Below, in pieces: positions 58,397-64,000 of a stretch of DNA of 64,000 nt. The notes below the pieces were generated by a model, which ran no database searches, was not told the origin of the DNA, and saw nothing but the letters and a program-made list of their open reading frames with translations. The position numbers and the translations under genes were made by a program. Within the stretch, counting starts at the first letter, position 1. Each line of letters begins with the position of its first letter. This DNA is from Yersinia intermedia (GTDB lineage: Bacteria > Pseudomonadota > Gammaproteobacteria > Enterobacterales > Enterobacteriaceae), in assembly GCF_900635455.1 (NCBI RefSeq), contig NZ_LR134116.1, positions 4,526,001-4,590,000 of the forward strand, in the 5' to 3' direction.

Positions 58397-58471
58397 CGAA
58401 CCTGCCAGGGACCGCTGGCGGCCCCATCTGGATTTGAAGTCCAGCCGCCCCACCGGGGACGATGATCTTCC
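58377..58471 (-). tRNA. selC: tRNA-Sec (selenocysteine), anticodon TCA
   Basis: This 95-base tRNA has the long acceptor stem GGAAGATC/GATCTTCC, the anticodon arm GGACTTCAAATCC with TCA, a long variable arm, the T arm GGTTCGACTCC and encoded CCA. The TATAAT box on minus at 58498-58503 may be its promoter. Its 3' end is the likely integration site of the island to its left, and the gene remains whole. Confidence 0.96.
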
Positions 58472-58547
58472 ATTTGGAAGAGGATGTAAGGCGGTGATTA
58501 TAACGTGTTTATTGTATGGTGCTAGCCATTCAATAAACATGATAAAT

Positions 58548-58570
58548 AATCCCCTCAAGTGGGGGGAAGG
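58548..58570 (-). terminator. xylFGHR terminator candidate
   Basis: On minus CCCCCCAC, a short loop and GAGGGG are followed by ATTATTTATC, about 35 bases after the xylR stop. Confidence 0.6.
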
Positions 58571-58600
58571 TAAGAGATGTTAGTGGGAGCGCCAAATCAG

Positions 58601-59794
58601 TTAATAACTCACTTCGCCATACTTATCACGATGCTCTTTCGGGGTAATGGAATAGCCTTTTTTGAATACCGAATAGAAGTATTGTAGCGATGGATAGCCA
58701 CACATTTGCGATATTTCATTGATAGGCAAGGAAGTGGCAGCCAATAAGTTACGCGCCCGATCAAGCTTCTCTTCATGAATAACACCATGAATGGTCTGCC
58801 CGATATCATCCTTAAAGCGCTTTTCCAGATTTGAGCGCGACATTCCTACCGCATCTAATACCTGCTCGACCTTAATCCCCTTACAGGCGTGATGCCGGAT
58901 ATAATGCATCGCCTGAATCACTGCCGGATCCCGTAGCGAGCGGAAATCCGTTGAGCGACGGGCCATGACTTTAACGGGTGGCACCAGAATGCGCTGTAAT
59001 GGCGGTGCTTCTTGTTGTTTTTGGCGCTGATTAAGGCGTTGATGCAACAACTTGGCTGCCCGATAGCCCATCTGCCGCGTCCCCTGTACCACCGAAGAGA
59101 GTGCCACCCGCGATAAATAGCGAGTTAACTCTTCATTATCGATACCAATAACACTCAGCTTCTCTGGCACCGCGATATCCAGATGCTCGCACACTTGTAG
59201 CAGATGCCGCGCTCGTGCATCCGTCACAGCAATAACACCGGTCTGGTGCGGTAAGGCCTGTACCCAGTCCGCCAGGCGGTTTTGGGTGTATTGCCAGTTA
59301 GCCGGGGCGGTAGCCATACCTTGATAAACCACCCCTTGGTATTGTTCCGCCGCTACTAGCTGCCGGAAAGCGTATTCACGCTCTTGTGCCCAACGCTTAT
59401 CACTGCTGGCCGGTAAACCATAGAACGCAAAACGGTTTAACCCTTTCTCTTTTAAATGCATAAATGCAGCCTCAACCAGCGCTGCATTGTCAGTCGCAAT
59501 ATAATCGACTGGTGGATAATCTGCCGGTTGATGATAAGAACCCCCCACGCCGATTATTGGCACGTTAACATTTACCAGTAATTGCTCTATCTGCCGATCA
59601 TCAAAATCAGCAATAACACCGTCGCCCAACCAATCTCGAATATTATCGATACGGCAGCGAAAATCCTCTTCAATAAAGATATCCCAATCACATTGTGAAG
59701 CCTGCAAATACTCGCCGACCCCTTCCACCACTTGCCGGTCGTACACTTTGTTAGCGTTAAACAGCAAGGTGATCCGGTAGCGTTTCTCAAACAT
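58601..59794 (-). CDS. xylR: Xylose operon activator XylR (AraC family)
   Basis: XylR binds D-xylose and activates xyl promoters. I start at 59794 ('MFEKRYRITLLFNANKVYDR'), giving 397 residues, near E. coli XylR (392); the frame extends 13 codons further. Residues 1-280 or so form a LacI-like sensor domain ('GVIADFDDRQIEQLL', 'GIIAVTDARARH'-like 'GVIAVTDARARHLLQVCEHL'). The last 110 form the AraC double helix-turn-helix ('VEQVLDAVGMSRSNLEKRF', 'INEISQMCGYPSLQYFYSVF'). It ends the xylFGHR order as in E. coli. Confidence 0.96.
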   Translation of the reverse strand: MFEKRYRITLLFNANKVYDRQVVEGVGEYLQASQCDWDIFIEEDFRCRIDNIRDWLGDGVIADFDDRQIEQLLVNVNVPIIGVGGSYHQPADYPPVDYIATDNAALVEAAFMHLKEKGLNRFAFYGLPASSDKRWAQEREYAFRQLVAAEQYQGVVYQGMATAPANWQYTQNRLADWVQALPHQTGVIAVTDARARHLLQVCEHLDIAVPEKLSVIGIDNEELTRYLSRVALSSVVQGTRQMGYRAAKLLHQRLNQRQKQQEAPPLQRILVPPVKVMARRSTDFRSLRDPAVIQAMHYIRHHACKGIKVEQVLDAVGMSRSNLEKRFKDDIGQTIHGVIHEEKLDRARNLLAATSLPINEISQMCGYPSLQYFYSVFKKGYSITPKEHRDKYGEVSY

Positions 59795-59885
59795 GGAAAT
59801 GGCTCCTGAAATGGGTGGGATATCAAGGCTCAATAAGCAGAAAGATCAATGCAGTATGGCATTGATCTCCCAGCGGAAGGATGGA

Positions 59886-61070
59886 CTAAACCCGGCGTTT
59901 GGTTGCGGAATCCATCCATACAGCTAGCAACAAAATCGCACCTTTGACAATGTACTGCCAGAACGTGGGTACATCCAGCATACTCATCCCATTATCGAGA
60001 GAAGCCATAATAAATGCCCCCATCACGGCACCCGCCACACTGCCAATTCCCCCTGCAAGGCTGGTACCGCCAATCACACAAGCTGCAATAGCATCCAGTT
60101 CGGCAATATTACCGGCAGAAGGTGAACCAGCCCCCAAGCGGGAGCTAAGAATCAAACCGGCCATGGCCACCATCAATCCATTGATAGCAAATACCGCCAG
60201 TTTAGTGCGCTCTACGTTGACCCCAGATAAACGGGCTGCATCAATATTGCCACCAATGGCGTAGATCCGGCGGCCAAAAGCAGTCCGGGTAGCCATAAAT
60301 ATACCGGCCAGCATCAATGCCGTAAGAATCAATACCGGGGTAGGTACGCCGCGATAATCATTCAATAAATATATAGCCCCAAGAACTATTACAGCGGTAA
60401 TAGATTGGCGAGTAACATCTCCTTGTGGTGCCGCAACGGGCAAACCCAGCCGAATACGGTGACTGCGCCGACGCCATTGCCAGGCCACAAACAGCATCAG
60501 GCCAATAGCACCGATACCAAAACCGAATCCATTAGGCAGATAGCTTTGACCGATTTGTGACATCGCATTGCTGGTTGGCGATACCGTGGTACCGTTGGTG
60601 ATACCGATTAAGATGCCACGGAAAGCCAGCATCCCTGCAAGGGTGACAATAAATGAAGGAACCTTCCGATAGGCAACCCACCAACCGTTCCATGCTCCCA
60701 ACACCAGCCCCAAGCCTAGCGTAACCACAATGGTTAGCGGCAACGGCCAGCCAAGCCACACATCAAAAATCGCTGCCACACCGCCAAGCAACCCCATCAT
60801 CGAACCGACAGACAGATCAATCTCCGCGGAGATAATGACAAACACCATCCCCACCGCCAAGATGCCGGTGATCGCCGTTTGGCGCAGAAGATTCGAGATA
60901 TTTCTGGCGCTGAGATACGCCCCTTCAGTGGTAAAGGTGAAAAACAGCATAATAATGGCAATAGCAGCCAACATGACAAAGACTTGCAAATTAACTGATT
61001 TTAGCCGAAATAGCGGCTTTTTAGCGCCATTATCTGGCGAGTTCAGTTCTGACTGATTAGCTTGCGACAT
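59886..61070 (-). CDS. xylH: D-xylose ABC transporter permease XylH
   Basis: XylH is a ribose-type permease with about ten to twelve helices. I start at 61070 ('[15 protein letters not shown]'), with GGAG nine bases upstream, giving 394 residues; E. coli XylH has 393. A GTG three codons earlier is possible. Conserved pieces are '[19 protein letters not shown]', '[20 protein letters not shown]', 'NIEAARLSG'-like '[17 protein letters not shown]' and '[20 protein letters not shown]'. It overlaps the end of xylG. Confidence 0.96.
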   Translation of the reverse strand: MSQANQSELNSPDNGAKKPLFRLKSVNLQVFVMLAAIAIIMLFFTFTTEGAYLSARNISNLLRQTAITGILAVGMVFVIISAEIDLSVGSMMGLLGGVAAIFDVWLGWPLPLTIVVTLGLGLVLGAWNGWWVAYRKVPSFIVTLAGMLAFRGILIGITNGTTVSPTSNAMSQIGQSYLPNGFGFGIGAIGLMLFVAWQWRRRSHRIRLGLPVAAPQGDVTRQSITAVIVLGAIYLLNDYRGVPTPVLILTALMLAGIFMATRTAFGRRIYAIGGNIDAARLSGVNVERTKLAVFAINGLMVAMAGLILSSRLGAGSPSAGNIAELDAIAACVIGGTSLAGGIGSVAGAVMGAFIMASLDNGMSMLDVPTFWQYIVKGAILLLAVWMDSATKRRV

Positions 61071-62589
61071 GGGTTTCACTCCTGAGTGCGGCTTCCATGA
61101 CCTTTTCTTGGGTCAGGTTATGGTTAATAAGATCAGCTTTGATGCGCCCCTGATGCATGACCAACACCCGATCACTTAATCCCAAGACCTCCGGTAATTC
61201 AGAGGAAATCACAATGACCGCAATCCCCTGCTGGACCAATTGATTGATTAATTTATAAATTTCATATTTTGCGCCGATATCAATACCGCGCGTTGGTTCA
61301 TCGAGGATCAAAATTTGCGGGTTCAGTAGCAGGCATTTAGCCAGAATCGCTTTTTGCTGATTACCGCCGCTAAGGCGGGCAATTGCCAGCTCCGAAGAGG
61401 ACGTTTTCACTTTCAATCGGGCCAGGGACTGCACAATGGTGGATTGCTCTTTGGCATCATCCAGCATGCTAAAAGCGCCGGTAAAATCATCCAAGGCCGC
61501 CAGTGTGATATTAGCACCCACCCCCATCACCGGTACGATGCCATCTTTTTTGCGATCTTCTGGCACCATTGCAATGCCCAGCTTCATTGCTTGCTGGCAA
61601 GTGTTGATGGTCACCGGTTTACCATCAATAAAGATATCTCCCTGCCAACGGCCCGGATAGACGCCGAACAGACATTGCACTGTTTCGGTTCGACCTGAAC
61701 CTACCAACCCGGCAACACCTAAAATTTCGCCACGTTTTAATGTGAAAGAGACCTCATCAACCCTGCGAATATGGCGGTTGACTGGATGCCAGGCACAGAG
61801 ATTCTCCACTCGCAGAATTTCTTCGCCAATATGGTGGGCTTCATGGGGGTAAAGCTCTTTAAGCTCGCGGCCTACCATCATAGCGATAATGTCATCTTCA
61901 CTCATGGTCGCCGCCGGGCGGGTACCAATATGACGACCATCGCGGATCACACAGATATGATCGGATATCGCTTTAACTTCATTCAATTTATGCGAGATAT
62001 AGATACAAGCAATACCGTGGTTTCGCAGGTCACGGATAATATCCAGCAAAATAGCGGTTTCACTTTCAGTCAGTGAGGCGGTAGGTTCATCTAACACCAG
62101 TAGCCGCACTTGTTTATTCAGCGCTTTCGCAATTTCAACGAGCTGTTGCTGCCCAAGGCCCAACTCACCCACGGGAGTGTGAGGGTCGACGAGCAGTTTG
62201 ACCTGTGCCAGCATCCGCTGGCAGCGTAAATACATGGCATCGTAATCCATGATACCAAAACGCCCCCATTCAGAACCGAGGAACATGTTTTCCAGTACCG
62301 ACATTTGTTTCACTAACGCCAGTTCCTGATGAATTATTGCAATGCCCTTTTGCTCTGTTTCACGAATATTTTTGGCCTGTAACATTTCACCTGAAAAAAA
62401 TATTTCTCCTTGGTAAGAGCCGGTGGAATAAATACCACATAACACTTTCATTAGTGTGGATTTTCCCGAACCGTTTTCACCGCATAACGATAATACTTGC
62501 CCAGCCTCTAATGTCAGGCTGATATTATCTACGGCTTTAACCACACCGAATTGCTTGGTAATATTCTTCATTTCTAACAGGTAGGGCAT
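61057..62589 (-). CDS. xylG: D-xylose ABC transporter ATPase XylG
   Basis: XylG (510 residues) has two ABC domains, as usual for pentose transporters. The first has '[20 protein letters not shown]', '[16 protein letters not shown]' and '[12 protein letters not shown]'. The second has '[17 protein letters not shown]', '[15 protein letters not shown]' and '[16 protein letters not shown]'. A strong AAGGAGG site stands eight bases before the ATG. The length matches E. coli XylG (513). Confidence 0.96.
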   Translation of the reverse strand: MPYLLEMKNITKQFGVVKAVDNISLTLEAGQVLSLCGENGSGKSTLMKVLCGIYSTGSYQGEIFFSGEMLQAKNIRETEQKGIAIIHQELALVKQMSVLENMFLGSEWGRFGIMDYDAMYLRCQRMLAQVKLLVDPHTPVGELGLGQQQLVEIAKALNKQVRLLVLDEPTASLTESETAILLDIIRDLRNHGIACIYISHKLNEVKAISDHICVIRDGRHIGTRPAATMSEDDIIAMMVGRELKELYPHEAHHIGEEILRVENLCAWHPVNRHIRRVDEVSFTLKRGEILGVAGLVGSGRTETVQCLFGVYPGRWQGDIFIDGKPVTINTCQQAMKLGIAMVPEDRKKDGIVPVMGVGANITLAALDDFTGAFSMLDDAKEQSTIVQSLARLKVKTSSSELAIARLSGGNQQKAILAKCLLLNPQILILDEPTRGIDIGAKYEIYKLINQLVQQGIAVIVISSELPEVLGLSDRVLVMHQGRIKADLINHNLTQEKVMEAALRSETHVAS

Positions 62590-62638
62590 AACCCCTCCTT
62601 AATACCGCTGATTTTATAGCATTGCGGCTACATTAAAT

Positions 62639-62673
62639 AACGGCCATGTTAATAAATTAAATAACTGGCCGTT
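62639..62673 (-). terminator. xylF-xylG intercistronic hairpin
   Basis: An eight-base stem (AACGGCCA / TGGCCGTT) with a 19-base loop lies 30 to 65 bases after xylF. It may protect xylF mRNA or limit read-through, so that the binding protein is in excess. Confidence 0.5.
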
Positions 62674-62703
62674 TATTACAAAGTCCAATCAGCAATATGC
62701 CAA

Positions 62704-63699
62704 TCAATAAACATCTGCTTTTTTGTGGAATCCGTCAGCAATGATAGTGCTATCAATATTACTTTTATCAACTTGAATAGGTGTTAATAAATAAGCGGGA
62801 ACATCTTTTATACCATTATTTAATTTACTGTTAGCTTTTGGCTCTTCACCTTTACCTAGTGTGACAGCAATTTCTGCCGCATCATTGGCTAATTTACTGA
62901 TTGGTTTATATACGGTCATGGTTTGTGTACCGGCAACAATTCGCTTTATTGCAGCCAAATCAGCATCCTGGCCGGAAATAGCAACCTTCCCTGCCAACCC
63001 TTGTGCGGCTAACGCCTGAATCGCCCCGCCAGCAGTTGCATCATTGGATGCCACCACAGCATCAATCTTGTTATTGTTGGCAGTGAGTGCATTTTCCATG
63101 ATTTTCAAGGCGTTTTCTGGTAACCATGCATCAACCCACTGGTCACCGACAATTTTTATTTTCCCGTCTTTTATCAGTGGATTAAGCACTGTCATTTGCC
63201 CTTGACGGAACAACTTGGCATTGTTGTCTACGGGTGATCCCCCCATCAGGAAGTAATTGCCTTGCGGCACCCGCTCAACCAGGCTTTTCGCCTGCAATTC
63301 ACCCACTTTTTCATTGTCAAATGAGATATAAAAATCAATATCAGCGTTATTTATCATACGGTCATACGCCAATACTTTTATCCCTTCCCGTTTAGCTTCG
63401 GCGATAACGTTACTTAATACTTGACCGTTATAGGGAATAATAACCAACACATCAACGCCACGGTTAATCATATTTTCAATTTGTGACATCTGTGTTTCTT
63501 CATTGCCATTTGCAGATTGAACAAATACTTTAGCGCCGAGTGATTCAGCTTTGTTAACAAAAATATCGCGGTCTTTCTGCCAGCGTTCAAGGCGCAGATC
63601 ATCTATCGCCATACCGATTTTAATTTCTTTACTGAATCCGGGCTGGCTAATCATCACCAGCGCGGCACATGCGGAGAGTAAAATGTTCTTAAATTTCAT
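62704..63699 (-). CDS. xylF: D-xylose-binding periplasmic protein XylF
   Basis: XylF (331 residues) binds D-xylose in the periplasm. It has a signal peptide to about residue 23 ('LVMISQPGFSKEIKIGMAID') and a peripla_BP_4 fold with 'DDLRLERWQKDRDIFVNKAE', 'VLAYDRMINNADIDFYISFD', 'VVASNDATAGGAIQALAAQG' and 'AISGQDADLAAIKRIVAGTQ'. It is the first gene of xylFGHR. Confidence 0.97.
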   Translation of the reverse strand: MKFKNILLSACAALVMISQPGFSKEIKIGMAIDDLRLERWQKDRDIFVNKAESLGAKVFVQSANGNEETQMSQIENMINRGVDVLVIIPYNGQVLSNVIAEAKREGIKVLAYDRMINNADIDFYISFDNEKVGELQAKSLVERVPQGNYFLMGGSPVDNNAKLFRQGQMTVLNPLIKDGKIKIVGDQWVDAWLPENALKIMENALTANNNKIDAVVASNDATAGGAIQALAAQGLAGKVAISGQDADLAAIKRIVAGTQTMTVYKPISKLANDAAEIAVTLGKGEEPKANSKLNNGIKDVPAYLLTPIQVDKSNIDSTIIADGFHKKADVY

Positions 63700-64000
63700 C
63701 TTTCGGTACCTTTCTTATTGTGCAAGCAGGGTAAGAGAAACGGTAAACATCAACTGCAATAGGGATTGTTGACGCTTATTTGCACATCGGCAATTACAGA
63801 TTTTAATCCGCCAATTATGTTTTTTGGTTTAATGTTAATTTTATGATAACGATCATGTTTTCTTCACCATAAAATGCATGATTCCAGCGGAAGTTGTTAT
63901 CCGCGCAATGAATATCTAAGCGTTTCTATAATTAAGCCGGTATTTATGAGATCTACGCCACAATTAATAATTCTCTGAATTTAAGTGTGAAATAACGTAA
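63700..64000. promoter_or_regulatory. xylF upstream regulatory region (right window edge)
   Basis: No gene is seen. In E. coli the xylA and xylF promoters are divergent and share XylR and CRP control, so xylA may start just outside the window. The AT-rich part around 63780-63860 is the likely promoter zone. I could not fix a site. Confidence 0.45.

Overview
The window looks like a chromosomal segment of a Yersinia species, probably from the Y. enterocolitica group. This rests on gene order and protein likeness: hmsP next to a full bcs cellulose locus, then dppABCDF, tRNA-Pro, uhpABC, eptB, hutUH, and xylFGHR beside the selenocysteine tRNA. No search could be run, so the species is an inference.

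Layout. 1-1152 (minus): end of a chaperone-usher fimbrial operon (major pilin, then a chaperone cut by the window edge). 1153-2348: intergenic DNA with a 19-bp inverted repeat and two copies of a 144-bp repeat; the second copy supplies the stop codon of hmsP. 2349-18750: c-di-GMP and cellulose block: hmsP, bcsC, bcsZ, bcsB, bcsA, bcsQ and bcsR on minus, and divergent bcsE, bcsF and bcsG on plus. bcsA carries an in-frame ochre codon inside the RxxxR c-di-GMP-binding motif, which splits the synthase from its PilZ domain. 19061-25984: dipeptide transporter dppABCDF and tRNA-Pro(TGG). 26101-34545: uhpC, uhpB and uhpA (no uhpT alongside), eptB, an Ohr peroxidase, an alpha/beta hydrolase and a DUF1003 membrane protein. 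34593-39420: a permease with hutH and hutU for histidine breakdown. 39806-40153: a small ABM-domain protein.

41325-58376 has the marks of a genomic island at selC. A 16-bp perfect direct repeat (22 bp with one mismatch) of the tRNA-Sec 3' end lies at 41325, and a P4-type integrase stub lies just downstream of selC. The island has two halves separated by an IS3-family remnant. The left half is AT-rich: a chaperone-usher fimbrial operon followed by a regulator that fuses a PapI/FaeA-like DNA-binding domain to an EAL domain. The right half is less AT-rich: an L-ascorbate (ula) catabolic locus with divergent arms (ulaR, ulaE, HAD pseudogene, ulaG on minus; fused ulaAB, ulaC, ulaF pseudogene, ulaD on plus). 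The integrase, ulaF, the HAD phosphatase and the insertion sequences are all decayed, so the island now looks fixed.

58377-64000: selC and the D-xylose ABC transporter with its activator (xylF, xylG, xylH, xylR, all minus). The main theme is surface attachment under c-di-GMP control. HmsP and the island HTH-EAL protein are likely phosphodiesterases, BcsE and the BcsA PilZ domain are receptors, and cellulose and two fimbriae are outputs. The rest is mainly nutrient uptake: dipeptides, hexose-phosphate sensing, histidine, ascorbate and xylose.
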